NCBI GenBank assembly: GCA_905221605.1
Contig: CAJNDS010000385.1
Coordinates: 1 to 64,000, forward strand
Source of the DNA: Symbiodinium natans
Taxonomy: Eukaryota; Sar; Dinophyceae; Suessiales; Symbiodiniaceae
Length of the DNA: 64,000 nucleotides
Direction: 5' to 3'
In this document: positions 20,906-31,290 of the stretch, piece by piece
Layout: each line of letters starts with the position of its first letter
Position numbering within the stretch: the stretch's first letter is position 1
Program-made: the position numbers and the translations under genes
Notes under the pieces: model-generated
The model's database searches: none
Seen by the model: the letters and a program-made list of their open reading frames with translations, nothing else
What the model was told of the DNA's origin: nothing

Positions 20906-22560
20906 GGGAGAGCCAACAGAGAGCTGGCAGGTCAAGCGGGCCGCGTTGATGCTGTTCCGCCTCCCAGCTGCCTTTTGTGGGGACCCTAAACCCTAAACCC
21001 TAAACCCTAAACCCTAAACCCTAAACCCCTAAACGGGGTTTTCTGGAGTAGACAAACACCTCTTGGGTCCCCCCCCCCCGCCCGTGTTTTCGAGTCCTCA
21101 GGCTTCTGATTGCTTTTCAAGAAGCAGCTTTTCGGTCCCAGAGGTCTTGAACACCTCAAGGGTTTCCAGATGAAAGGGCTTGAAGGCCTCTTTGGGTTGT
21201 TTTTTGCATGTTGATGTTTTTTCTCTTTCCGAGGACGCCACGATCTTTAAGTGTCTCGGTTTGGGCTTGAGCCCCTCAATTCTGCCGCTCCCCTAAACCC
21301 TCACCGACTTGTCTGCAAAAAGGCGTCTGCCTTTACAACTTGATTATGTGTTGTAGGTGCCACAGTGCCACTTGAGTCCAAACCACATCTTGTGAGTCCA
21401 ACCTCCCAAGCGAAATGCCCAAGACCCTAAACCCTAACGGGCCAACACCCTGCTCTTTCGATGCTGGGCCAACACTTCTGCTGCCTTTTTGGACACTGCC
21501 GTTGTCGGCACTGTAGCGTGGCCTGGGCCGCCCCGAATGCGGCTGAGTGTGAGCCATTCTCCCCACCCTGCCGAACCCCGGCACACTCTGTTGCCATTTC
21601 CTTTTGAGCTATGCCAGGGTTGAGAGGTGGGAAGTGACGTCTTTGTAACTGCTTGGGGATTCGTTGTGGCATGTGTGGGCCTGTGAGCTTCGTGCGTCAA
21701 GAGTCCATCCAGACTCCCAAAGGTACTGCTTGGCAGCTGTCAAAAACCCTAAACCCTAAACCCTAAACACTAAACCCTAAACCCTAAACCCTAAACCCTA
21801 AAACCTAAACCCTAAACCCTAAACCCTTCCACACTGAAAAAATGGGACGGAGAAAAAGACACTGACCTTCAAGGCGGTCCAGATGTCCTGGTGCTGCAAG
21901 AGATGAAGGATGGGATGCTCATGTGGAGTGCCGGGCGCCCAAGCATGGGGTTAATCCCCTCCCGACGAATATGAAACTCCCCGGCCCGGTTCTGTGGTTT
22001 CTGTGGTTTCTGTGGTTTCTGTGGTTTCTGTGGTTTCTGTGGTTTTTGATATACGGGTCGGAAGAATCACTAACAGTATTCCCCCATAGCCCCGATATAA
22101 CTGTACATTGGGATGTTCCCCCTTATTCTAACAGTCCTTACGATACTCGGGGGTACTATAATCCGTGTTAAGGACTGTTAGCATAAGGGAGAACATCCCA
22201 CACTTTTTACAAGACCACCCAATACCCTATTCTTGTCGTTAAGGCGTGTTCAGGCCCCTACATTAGGAACTCGGCGGTCCTGTATTTGACATGGGCAGTT
22301 ATCGAAATTCTGGTCCCTTTCGAAGTTCCTCTTGCAAAACGCAGCCTGCAATCTAGGGCACCGTAAAAGGGGATCATATCATTTAGAGAGCTACTACCCA
22401 CACGGTTTTGGGAATGGTTACGACGCCTCTGGGGCGTCTGTTGATCAACATGTTGGGCTGATTTTGGAGAGGACCTCTATCATCGCAGATTATCCTGTGT
22501 TTACTTGAGGGCGCCCACAAGAGGGCCCATGGCCCCACCGAACCACCTACAATTAGAGCC
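20906..22560. other. Mostly non-coding interval
   Basis: Contains CCCTAAA arrays (20982-21040, 21742-21830), a six-copy TCTGTGGTT 9-mer (21989-22046) and MITE-1 (22109-22200). The stretch 20907-20985 (PTESWQVKRAALMLFRLP) may be an exon. Nothing else is supported. Confidence 0.4.
22109..22200. mobile_element. MITE-1 copy, best-preserved palindrome
   Basis: TTGGGATGTTCCCCCTTATT...AAGGGAGAACATCCCA with inner CTAACAGTCCTTA / TAAGGACTGTTAGC repeats; about 92 bp with almost fully complementary arms. Confidence 0.8.
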
Positions 22561-22568
22561 TTAGACCC

Positions 22569-22660
22569 GAGGACCTGGGAGGAAAGGTTGAAGCTGGTGA
22601 GAGCTTCCTCTCCTGCGCGCTTCGTGAGCTGGATGAGGCTGCTTTCCGATTTTCGGAGTT
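22569..22660 (+). CDS. Nudix-box-like exon
   Basis: Reads EDLGGKVEAGESFLSCALRE then LDEAAFRF. GGKVEAGE plus seven residues plus REL fits the first two thirds of the Nudix motif (GX5EX7REU), the Mg-binding loop of nucleoside-diphosphate hydrolases. The following E-E-x-G is degraded to DEAAF, so either an intron begins after REL or this is a decayed copy. No other part of a Nudix fold is seen nearby. Confidence 0.4.
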
Positions 22661-23121
22661 TCGCGGAGGGTTTCGAGTTTTTTTGTTGGGGATTGTTGGA
22701 GCCTTGCTTTATGAGGGTCAGGGCTTTAGCCTAAAGCGTGGCCCTCCTGAGGTTGATTGAGAGTTTGGGGATTCGGGTGGGCCGGAACATGTTCATGAAG
22801 TCTCTGTCTCTGCTTCAACTGCCTCCCTTCGCCGTTCAGACAGGAAAGTTGGGCCTTCTAAGCCCTCCTGTAAATTTGGTTTACTGTTTAGGGTTCCTCC
22901 TCCTTTTCCCTGGGCATGATGTGGCATGAAGATAGCTGCAATCTGCGAGTGTGTTTTGTGTCTGTCGGTGCGCCGGCGAGCTGATGCACCCTAAATCTGA
23001 ACCCGCGGCCGGGGGGTTTAGGGTTTAGGGTTCAGGGCTTAGGCCCTAACATGCAGAGTCTGGGTTCAAAAAGGGTTTAGGGCCTTGCGCATCCTGGACC
23101 TTGAAAGGGTCTAAGATTCCC
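22661..23121. other. Interval without a supported gene
   Basis: T/G-rich sequence followed by a short TTTAGGG run (23017-23045). A 63-codon frame at 22738 has no clear coding bias. Confidence 0.35.
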
Positions 23122-23205
23122 CCCCTGTGGAAGGAGGCCCAGTCTTTTCTCTCCGAAGCTTCCATCGCCGTGTCGCTTGGCTTGCAGGAACTGCGTGTTT
23201 GTGTA
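23122..23205 (+). CDS. Possible exon next to MITE-2
   Basis: Reads PLWKEAQSFLSEASIAVSLG then LQELRVCV, helical and coding-like, then runs into a palindromic element. Confidence 0.4.
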
Positions 23206-23207
23206 TG

Positions 23208-23312
23208 TGGGTGGTTGTCAAAGTTATGACCCCTTTTTGGGGTACCCTAAATATTAAGTGCCGTGTTTTCATGAGGATCCAAAAAGGGACCATAATTTTG
23301 ACAACCACCCAT
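23208..23312. mobile_element. MITE-2, long inverted repeat element
   Basis: The left arm GGGTGGTTGTCAAAGTTATG then ACCCCTTTTTGGGG pairs with the right arm CCAAAAAGGGACCATAATTT then TGACAACCACCC, about 31 bp each. A fragment of the right arm recurs at 34383-34410 (CCAAAAAGGGACCCATATTT). Confidence 0.7.
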
Positions 23313-24121
23313 GTTACACGTGCCCGGGGTGGTTGATTAGATTTCCGGAGGCGAGCTGCTTTTCGAGTTGAGGAAGATGCAGTTTAGGGCAGGGTTTCTT
23401 GCCGGGCTTTCGTACATATGTCTCCAGGGCATTGAGAAGGCCGAGTTTTTTTGTTATTGTTTTTTTATCGGTGGCTTTGCTTGTTAAACGTAGGACGCAA
23501 AATATCGGTGAACTTTTAAGAAACTCACTTCCGGCTTAGGCACAAGGATGTCCCAGAGTCCAGCTTAGGGCGGGCATGGGGTCTGGTGGAGGGCTCAAAC
23601 TGGCCAAACCTCCTTACGAAGCTCAGGCTCCCTGAGTGCTCTCAGTGCCACCCCAAGGCTCAAGAAAGGCCTCGAGCTACAGTTCGGGGACGGAAAGCCG
23701 CTCGGCTTCGCGATGTTCTGTTTGAGGCTTTGCTTGAGGTGTTGGGGCAGAAAATGGGTTTAGGTTGGGATGCTCCCCCCTTACTCTAGCAGTCCTTAAA
23801 TAGCGGTTCTAATTAAGGGAGTACCTGTAATCCCCACGAAGGAGCTGCTAGTAGAAGGGGGGAACATCCCAAGGGTCAAGGTTGCTTGGAGCCGAGGGTT
23901 GCTAGGGACTCTTGGGTCGGTTGTGGGGCTCAGGGGTGGGTTCGAACTTTATGGGAAAAAAGTTTCGGTCATCAAAGGTTTGCAATGCGAACCCTAAGCC
24001 TTAAAGCCTTAAACCCTAAACTCTAAACCCACACAAAGGGTGCAGGGCTCAGGGCTGCAGGCTTAAGGTTTTTTTTCGGTTTCGTGGGGAGCATGCCAGA
24101 TTTTTTGCACCCGAAAGGCAG
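23313..24121. other. Interval with MITE-1 and no supported gene
   Basis: MITE-1 (23765-23871) lies inside. The rest is T/G-rich with small CCCTAAA-like runs at 24003-24035. A 67-codon frame at 23586 is not convincing. Confidence 0.4.
23765..23871. mobile_element. MITE-1 copy
   Basis: TTGGGATGCTCCCCCCTTAC...GGGGGGAACATCCCAA with inner CTAGCAGTCCTTAA and AAGGAGCTGCTAG arms. Confidence 0.75.
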
Positions 24122-24202
24122 TCGCCGGAGATCGTGCCCCTGAAAGCCACGGGGAACAAGCCGCAGTCGGTGGCGGAGCCTTTGCTGGAAGGAGGGCAGC
24201 CG
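24122..24202 (+). CDS. Coding exon of unknown protein
   Basis: After an AAAGGCAG acceptor, reads SPEIVPLKATGNKPQSVAEP then LLEGGQP. Good codon bias. TTTAGGG array follows at 24208. No family recognised. Confidence 0.5.
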
Positions 24203-24329
24203 GGTATAGGGTTTAGGGTTTAGGGTTTAGGGTTTAGGGTTTACCCCCCCCCCCACCCGGCCCACGAGGCGTCGTAGCACAACGGGGATGCCACAAAAGG
24301 CACCAAAATTTGACCGGGTTTAGGCCTGG

Positions 24330-24800
<471 letters not shown>

Positions 24801-24916
24801 AAGAAAAAGAAGCAATGAAGGAAGGGCGAAGAAGGAGTGTACAGAAGTTACTTCGCCTGGCCCTGACCTGAGGCTCAGTGTTGTCATTGACGGGCAACAT
24901 TGACATGTATCGAATC

Positions 24917-25111
24917 TGAGTGCTGGGGACGGTACTTGGAGACTTCGGCACGTACTTCTACGAGGGGTGGATTGATAGTCGAAGGCAGTACAGGAGTGTC
25001 GATTTTGCAGTCGATACCCGTATCATCTTCGCGCAAGATGCCGTGGCAGCCAGACGGGTCTGGATATCAACGGATCGCATGGACCGTGAAACGGCAGCCT
25101 CCTACACGTAA
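24917..25111 (+). CDS. Possible coding segment
   Basis: Open frame reads LGTVLGDFGTYFYEGWIDSR, RQYRSVDFAVDTRIIFAQDA, then VAARRVWISTDRMDRETAAS and TAA. Composition is protein-like with no repeats. It is not bracketed by telomeric arrays. Start and family unknown. Confidence 0.45.
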
Positions 25112-25933
25112 GCCTGGACTTTTGAAAGACACAATATCTGTTTAAGTCTTGTAGGTCTTGAACAGAAGAAGAGAACCGCACATCTGGGTAGTCAAATGCT
25201 CCCAAATCGTCGCAATGATAGTCGTGTCTGAAGCGACGTCAATGTTCAGAAAATTCAACTTCCGGTGGGGCTTTGAGTGATGTTCTGTTATTTGCCCGGC
25301 GCAAGCATCGCATACTCCAGCTGGCCTGAAACAAAAACTGCTGCAAAAGGCATCCCTTTAAGCAAAAACAGCAGCCGTCCACCTAAACCCTAAACCCTCA
25401 ACCCTAACCCTCAACCCTAAACCCTAAACCCTAAACCCTCACAGAAGGCCCTGAGCCCGAGCACGCTCAGGTGTTCCCTCTGGACTGCAGCGGCGTAGAG
25501 CTGGACTCGATCTGAGATACCCCGTGTTCCTTCTTTATTCGTATACATTACTAGATATTAAGAAATTATATATTTCTATATATGAGTATATATATATATG
25601 AGTATATATATATATGAGTATATATTATATTGGTTGGTGGTCTCATTTAGGTAGGGTTTCTGTTTTGTAGGGGGTCCTTACTAGGGTGTCTAGGGGCTAT
25701 GGTAAGGAATAAGGGGAACAGATAAAGAGGCCGCCGGCCGTTATAAAGTACATATTCTTATACATTCGTTCACGGTTCAGTGGGTTTGGGGGGAGATTTC
25801 GATGTGTCCAAGGCCCAAAGAGGTCGGGCTTGAGGGCCCTGGGACTTGGGTGGAGGTTCGTGCACGTGCACCTTTGGGCTTAGACGCGAACCTCGGCTAG
25901 TTTAGGGTTTAGGGTTTAGGGCTTCCTCGGCAG
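25112..25933. other. Interval without a supported gene
   Basis: Contains a short CCCTAAA array (25383-25440), an AT-rich ATATATGAGT microsatellite (25545-25635) and otherwise featureless sequence. Confidence 0.4.
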
Positions 25934-26150
25934 CATGGGGCGATTCTTTTGGAATTTCGAAGCCTCTTGCTCCGGACACCACCGTGGACCGGCACGTTTT
26001 CCGACTCGCGACAGCCGTTGAGAGGAAGCCGATTCGGCCGGAATACACAGCATCATCGAATCTGCACTTCAGGCGCCCTGCCCCCCCCCCCCCCTCGGGT
26101 TCACACTAGAAAGCTCGGACTTTGTTATGCGCCCCTTGCCTGGATTCGAT
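25934..26150 (+). CDS. Long coding exon of unknown protein
   Basis: After TTCCTCGGCAG reads WGDSFGISKPLAPDTTVDRH, VFRLATAVERKPIRPEYTAS, then SNLHFRRPAP, a Pro run and GFTLESSDFVMRPLPGFDD. Strong G/C third-position bias up to about 26085. TTTAGGG lies upstream and CCCTAAA downstream, the reverse of the usual bracket. No domain recognised. Confidence 0.6.
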
Positions 26151-26283
26151 GACTGTTTTGCCTGGAAACCCCAAACCCCAAACCCTAAACCCTAAACCCG
26201 AAACCCTAAACCCCAAACCCCAAACCCTAAACCCTAAACCCTAAACCCTAAACCGAATTCCTTCCGCACAGCGGCATCCTCAG

Positions 26284-26348
26284 GAGCTGCTAACTCCGGA
26301 CAAGCCCAACTCTTTCGGAGTCCATAAGATGCCGCCTCCTTGGATGCC
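26284..26348 (+). CDS. Short exon with PPPWM motif
   Basis: After a CTCAG acceptor reads LLTPDKPNSFGVHKMPPPWM. HK(M/V)PPPW is reminiscent of the HKxPPPW segment of the SF3B2/CUS1 splicing factor, but the match is too short to assign. Bracketed by CCCTAAA and TTTAGGG. Confidence 0.35.
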
Positions 26349-26724
26349 TTCTTGTTTAGGCTTTAGGTTTTGGGGTTTAGGGTTAGGGTTTAGGGTTTAG
26401 GGTTAGGGGTCTAGGGTTTTGGGTTTAGGGTTTAGGCAAGGCTTCGTGTGCTAAGTTAGACTGCAGGTCTTGGCGTTGTTTGTGTTCCAAAGTTTTAAAG
26501 GCTTTTGCGGCCGTGCTGTTTGCACGCCTGCTCGTATTCGTCACGTGATCACACATGAGCCCCTGCTAGAAAAGTTGAGGTCCAGGCTCCCCAGGCCGAC
26601 CGAACTCCTCAATATGGGTTAGGAGTTTAGGTATCCTGGCTCGTCCAAAACCCAAAACCCCAAAACCCCAAACCCCAAACCCTAAACCCTAACCCCCTAA
26701 ACCCCCGAAACCCTAAGGGCTCAG

Positions 26725-26833
26725 GTGTTGGCTGAGCCGAAACGATCCGGCCTTCAAAGACCGGAGCCTCACGCGATGGCCCCTGCTACGGGCCATGCGC
26801 CTTGGGCTGCTCAGTGGGCTCTCGGACTTTGGA
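26725..26833 (+). CDS. Coding exon, Arg/Leu-rich
   Basis: After a GGGCTCAG acceptor reads CWLSRNDPAFKDRSLTRWPL then LRAMRLGLLSGLSDFGG. Directly bracketed by CCCTAAA (26648-26715) and TTTAGGG (26834). Family unknown. Confidence 0.5.
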
Positions 26834-26960
26834 GGTTTTAGGGTTGAGGATTTAGGGTTTAGGGTTTAGGGCTTAGGGCTTAGGGTTTAGGGTTTAGGGT
26901 TGGGGTTTAGGGTTTAGGGTTGAGGGTTTAGGGTTGAGGGTTTAGGGTTCAGTGTACGCG

Positions 26961-28177
26961 GACATGTTAGCCCCCAAACGAGGATTCAAACCCTGCTCAG
27001 GGCAGCGTGCGGGGGTGTTGGCGTTTCGGTTGAAGAGGTCTGGGTTCGACTTCAAGGCCTCCACACTCCCTGGAGATGCGTTTTCACCGGGATTCAAAGG
27101 GATGCGGCTAAGGTTTGCTTTTAGGGTTTTTCTCTGCTGCAGAGTCGTTTCAAAGCCTTGGGTGAGCATGTAACCTTGTTGCTCAGCCCCCTAGTTCAGA
27201 CCCAAGAAAACCACCCCTGCCGCCATGGCCCAAAGTTTCATGCCGACCTTCCTAAAGCCCCTGACACCCAGGTGCGCCATGCGCCACGCAACGTCGGAGA
27301 AAGGCGCTCTATTAAGCTAATTTGAGTTATATCAAGTGATATTGAGTTATATAGTCTTCTGAGATAGTCTTTAGAAGATACCTGCAAGGGTTCCTAAACA
27401 TGCACGCCTCCCCCGAGTCGCTTGCAACGCTGGGTTGTTACATCTAGGGCTCTACGAAAGCCCCGCTCCGGCTCAGGATTCCGACACAAGATACCGTAGT
27501 TCTGAGGTTCGGCCAAAATGTTGTTCGAGGTTTAGTCAAAAGCGTTCAAAAGGTGTACGAAGCGCATGCTCCTTCTCCAGAGTTCGAACACTCATTCCTG
27601 GCAAGGAGGTCGGGAGCGCTCGCGATCACCCCGACGCCAAGCATAAAGCGCCGAGTGCAAGCAGACTGTGAGCGGTTGAGGCACGGGGTTCGCAGTAAGT
27701 TGAAGGTGTGTTGTCTTGTGTGTGTGTGCATGTAGACACGTAGGCATGCATGTATGTGTGTGTACGCATGGCGTTTGCAGAACATGTACATGGCAGTATG
27801 CTTCAGCATCATTTGCATACGGGTGTTCGTGGCCGGCCGCCCAATTGTGCCAAGCCATGTGGACTTCACAGGCGTCTTTCTGCGAGCCATTTCGCATACA
27901 GGTGCTAACTTTGCATAAGCTTCTGCAACATTCCGAAAGCTAGTGTGCACGGTGCCCCGGATGAATAAGTGTGAAAGACACTTGACACGGGTCTGGCCTG
28001 CTTCAGAACTTTAATTCGGACCGTGCAAGAAGTCGCGGTCGATGGAGGCAGCTCGCAGCGGTTCCAGTGAAGTTTCCAAGGGGGGGAAAAAGCGAATCTT
28101 GCCGCAGATTTCGCCGCTGTCTTCGAGTTGCTCCGTGTGAAGGCGGAAGCACAACCACAAAAGCCCCTGTTGATTGA
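26961..28177. other. Interval without a supported gene
   Basis: No telomeric arrays. Frames at 26952, 27435 and 27546 are open for 70-130 codons but overlap on both strands and lack bias. A GTGTGTGT tract is at 27715-27765. A Lys/Ser-rich stretch near 28030-28140 might be an exon. Confidence 0.35.
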
Positions 28178-28514
28178 CACCCTAAACCCTAAACCCTAAA
28201 CCCTAAACCCTAAACTACCCTAGACCCTAAACCCTAGACCCTAGACCCTAAACCCTAAACCCTAAACCCTAAACCCTGTAATTCTACCATCTCGAACCTT
28301 CTGCCCTCCTTGGAGGCCATCTCGGCCCTGAGATGAGAGGATACTCCTGGGGGTCGGAAGAATTTCTTCGAGTTTTTCCTTGTGTTCCCTTTATAAATAT
28401 AGTAATCTACTACAATAAACCCCAAAACCTCTTGATAAATATTAATACAAATATGTTAATATACTAATGTACTAGTATACTAATTTTCTACAAAGAACCC
28501 CCAAGACCCTGTCC

Positions 28515-28653
28515 TAACCCTAAACCCTAAACCCTAAACCCTAAACCCTAAACCCTAAACCCTAAACCCTAAACCCTAAACCCTAAACCCTAAACCCTAA
28601 ACCCTAAACCCTAAACCCTAAACCCTAAACCCTAAACCCTAAACCCTAAACCT
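28515..28653. repeat. Longest near-perfect CCCTAAA array
   Basis: About 19 uninterrupted CCCTAAA units, following an AT-rich stretch (28390-28500) and preceding a coding island at 28679. Its size and purity suggest recent origin. Confidence 0.9.
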
Positions 28654-28678
28654 AACTCTTCCGGCCCCGATATTACAG

Positions 28679-28964
28679 CATGCCGCTCCGCCTGCTCTGG
28701 GGGCCGACGATGGCTCCCGGCCTCGGATGAACCTCCTAGGGCCGCAAGGCCCATGCTTCTTGGGTTAAGGGCTTGGGTTTAGGGTTTAGGGTTTAGGGTT
28801 TAGGGTTCGGGGTTCAGGGTTTAGGGTCTAGGGTTTAGGGGGACTTCGGGCAGGCTGCTTCAAACTGGCGTGCATGTTGCGTTTTTTCGCAGCCCCATAT
28901 TGTACGTGAGTCTGCGCAGAGGGCCAAAAGAATTCAGATCAACCCCAACTCCAAGTCAAATTAA
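28679..28964 (+). CDS. Two possible exons, the second terminal
   Basis: Island 28679-28760 after ATTACAG reads HAAPPALGADDGSRPRMNLL then GPQG. Exon 28893-28964 after GTTTTTTCGCAG, a strong acceptor, reads PHIVRESAQRAKRIQINPNS then KSN and TAA. TTTAGGG (28770-28842) lies between them. Family unknown. Confidence 0.45.
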
Positions 28965-29364
28965 ACCCTAAACCCTAAACCCTAAACCCTAAACCCTAAA
29001 CCCTAAGCCGAAGCCCTAATGCTCTCAACAAGTCCCTCCGGACCCGGGGTTTTAGGCAAGTGTGGGGTTTGCTTGAAAGAGAAGCCGGTGCTTCATGAGG
29101 AACAGTTAGCAAGCAACTGCCCAAACGGCCACACCAGATCCCGGGAGTCCGGGAGGTTGCAGGAATCACGTGAATCTGCCGCATGAAGAATTTTCCATCC
29201 ATCTTGCCTAGTGAGCTGAAGGTTGCTGAAAGTGTCCAAAGAACCAAAATCCTGAAAGCCCCTAGTTTAACCCTCAACCCCAAACCTGGCAAAATCCTCA
29301 GAAGCACGACTCCCGCCCCCTAAACCGGTGCTTGGGTCAAAGATCCCGGTGCTCTCCGAGCCTC

Positions 29365-29735
29365 AAACCCCAAACCCCCAAACCTAAAGACCCCCAAACC
29401 CCCAAACCCCTAAACCCCCGAAACCCCCTAAACCCCCTAAACCCCCCAAACCCCCCAAACCCCCCAAACCCCCCAAACCCCCAAACCCCCAAACCCCCAC
29501 ACCCCCCAAACTCCCCAAACCCCCTAAACCCCCTAACCCCCTAAACCCCCCCACCCCAAACCCCCAAAACCCCCAAACCCCCCCCCCAAAAACCCCCACC
29601 CCCAAACCCCCAAACCCCCAAACCCCCCAAACCCCCCCCCCAAACCCCCCCCAAACCCCCAAACCCCCAAACCCCCCCCCCCAAACCCCCAAACCCAATC
29701 CCCCAAACCCCGCAAACCCCCAAACCCCACAAATG
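29365..29735. repeat. Variant telomeric array (CCCCCAAA type)
   Basis: A 370-bp run of AAACCCCC/AAACCCCCC units with variable C number. It looks like a telomeric array drifted to a CCCCAAA unit; the long Gly/Leu/Val/Trp frames on the - strand are its translation. Confidence 0.85.
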
Positions 29736-29743
29736 TTATTCAA

Positions 29744-29806
29744 GGCTTCTCGGTGGCCTGCAATGGACCTCCACCTCCTCCCGGCGTGCTTACTGCGCCC
29801 CGCTAG
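29744..29806 (+). CDS. Possible terminal exon, Pro-rich
   Basis: After TTATTCAAG reads GFSVACNGPPPPPGVLTAPR and TAG. It lies between the CCCCAAA-type array and TTTAGGG at 29838. Confidence 0.35.
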   Translation, partial: GFSVACNGPPPPPGVLTAPR

Positions 29807-29965
29807 GAATTTGGGGGGGAAGTGAAGGAACCCACCGATTTAGGGTTTAGGGTTTAGGGTTTAGCCGAAAATGTCCCCGAAAGTCCGTTACTCGTCAACA
29901 CGATTCAAGATCGCCTAGAACCCATGTGAACCGAAAGGGCGCCCCAAACCCCTGTCGTCCTCAAA

Positions 29966-30085
29966 GCAAGGCGCCGGCGGCGCCAGCTGTCGCCGCATGG
30001 GCGCAGCCCAGCTCGCTGCCGGTGCAGTATGTGCAGGCCGCGCCGCCCCTCGCTTCGGCACAGCAGGGCCTTCCTTGCTCGGCGG
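29966..30085 (+). CDS. Ala/Pro/Gln-rich coding exon
   Basis: Reads KAPAAPAVAAWAQPSSLPVQ, then YVQAAPPLASAQQGLP, with strong G/C third positions. TTTAGGG lies on both sides. Low complexity of this kind is common in RNA-binding proteins; it resembles the island at 32998. Confidence 0.5.
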
Positions 30086-30399
30086 GTTTAGGGTTTAGGG
30101 TTTAGGGTTTAGGGTTTAGGATTTTTGTGGGATAGCTCGCTCTTGGCTTCCACAGGGCCCAGACCCACAAGAGAAGCCCCAACGCCTGGCTTCGCACACG
30201 ACTAGTGCTAAGCCCTGAGCCGAAGCCCCAAGTCAGTGCAGTGCGGTGGAGGAAACCCGTAACAAAAACGGGGATGGGAGGCTTACGGTGCAAGACCCCA
30301 AGACCCCCAAACCCCAAACCCGAACCCTGCACCTGGTTGGACGTCTGACTAGTGTGAGCGATGAGCCCTGCACGCTGACGACCCTAAACCCGAAAAAAA

Positions 30400-30408
30400 G
30401 TGGCTCAA
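30400..30408 (+). promoter_or_regulatory. Possible spliced-leader relic of PDZ gene
   Basis: TGGCTCAAG, the last nine bases of the dinoflagellate spliced leader, sits 54 bp upstream of the PDZ start codon and right after a CCCTAAA-like stretch. This is the position expected for a retroposed mRNA; nine bases alone are weak. Confidence 0.4.
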
Positions 30409-30462
30409 GCAGCGTTTGCCTCCCCTGCCCAGCTCGCAAAGCTTGAAGGGAGCTTCGAGGCC

Positions 30463-31105
30463 ATGTTCTGCGCCTGCTGTGCCGCCACGGAGGGAAGTGG
30501 GGTTGTGGAGGAGGTCGCCTCGGTGCGGTATCAGGAGAAAGCCATCGGACCGGCGGCCGAGCCCTCACCTCCCAAGGTCTTGCAAGAGAGTCCTCCACTA
30601 GGTGCCTAGGATGCCCAAGTACTACCCTTATTCCCTTTTTGGAGGGTTTAGGTTCCCTTATAAACCCCTTTAAGCAAAAAAAGGGCGCCCTTTTTAAGCC
30701 TGGGTTACTGGACAGCCTAGGTGTAGTGGACCTGACCTTCAAGTTGCCGGATGGGACCATCAAGAGCATCGCCTTCCATGCGAAGCCACTGGGCATGGAC
30801 TTCTACAAGGCCACGCCCTTGTGTATCAAGGCGGTGACGCCGAACTCACAGGCGGCGAAGGCAGGTGTCCAGGCGGGGTGGACGATGACGCACGTCCCTT
30901 TGCCATAGGTGGGTACCATTTTACAATTCTTAAGGGTGCTTAAACCCTATAAGGAATAAACACCCTAAACCCTAAACCCTAAACCCGAAGCCCCAACCAT
31001 GAACTAGGTCCAAACTAGGTCCAAGGGGAGGAGCTGCCGGCCGACCTGAAGCCCGCCATCCTCAAGCTCACGGAAGCTGCGAAAGACCTCAGGAAGGTGG
31101 ACTGA
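30463..31105 (+). CDS. Small PDZ-domain protein, three exons
   Basis: Exons 30463-30601, 30721-30893 and 31019-31105 join in frame to 132 aa; both introns are GT-AG. The N-terminus MFCACCAATEGSG has a Cys cluster suited to lipid attachment. After a Pro-rich linker the PDZ part reads GVVDLTFKLPDGTIKSIAFH, KPLGMDFYKATPLCIKAVTP and NSQAAKAGVQAGWTMTHV: PLGMDF is the carboxylate-binding loop and AAKAGVQAGW the conserved turn. The end GEELPADLKPAILKLTEAAK is helical. Such one-domain PDZ proteins are a large family in dinoflagellates and probably bind C-termini of membrane-associated partners. Both introns are introner copies. Confidence 0.85.
30602..30720 (+). mobile_element. Introner-C copy, PDZ intron 1
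   Basis: 119 bp, GT...AG, with CTAGGTG present at both exon junctions (30598 and 30717). The body has TTCCCTTATAAACCCCTTTA then AGCAAAAAAAGGGCGCCC and ends GGTTACTGGACAGCCTAG. It shares the body with pirin intron 3 and an inverted copy at 43363, and its 3' end with introner-B. Confidence 0.8.
30894..31018 (+). mobile_element. Introner-A copy carrying a CCCTAAA insert, PDZ intron 2
   Basis: 125 bp. The element starts at the TAGGTGGGTACCATTTTAC motif and ends ACCATGAACTAG as in the other copies, but the middle AT-rich part is replaced by four CCCTAAA units (30960-30987). GTCC occurs at both junctions, and a 10-bp CTAGGTCCAA is doubled at the 3' end. Confidence 0.8.
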
Positions 31106-31112
31106 GCGGGGG

Positions 31113-31290
31113 CATCGTCTCTTAGGGCTTAGGGCTTATGGGGTATATAGGGTTTATAGGGTTTTTTTGGGGTTTAAAGGGTTTCTAGGGTTTAAAGGGT
31201 TTTTGGGGTTTATAGGGTTTATAGGGTTGAAAGGGCTTTTGGGGTTTATAGGGTTTATAGGGTTTATAGGGTTTATAGGGTTTATAAGCA
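31113..31290. repeat. TTTATAGGG 9-mer array
   Basis: Begins with GGGCTTA units and passes into TTTATAGGG and TTTAAAGGG units. It follows the PDZ stop by 8 bp. Similar 9-mers, complementary, are at 20353-20475 and 56646-56885. Confidence 0.85.

Noticed and set aside
29384-29743. Gly/Leu/Val/Trp repeat protein on the - strand
   Set aside because: Translation of the CCCCCAAA array; no start context or conserved end.
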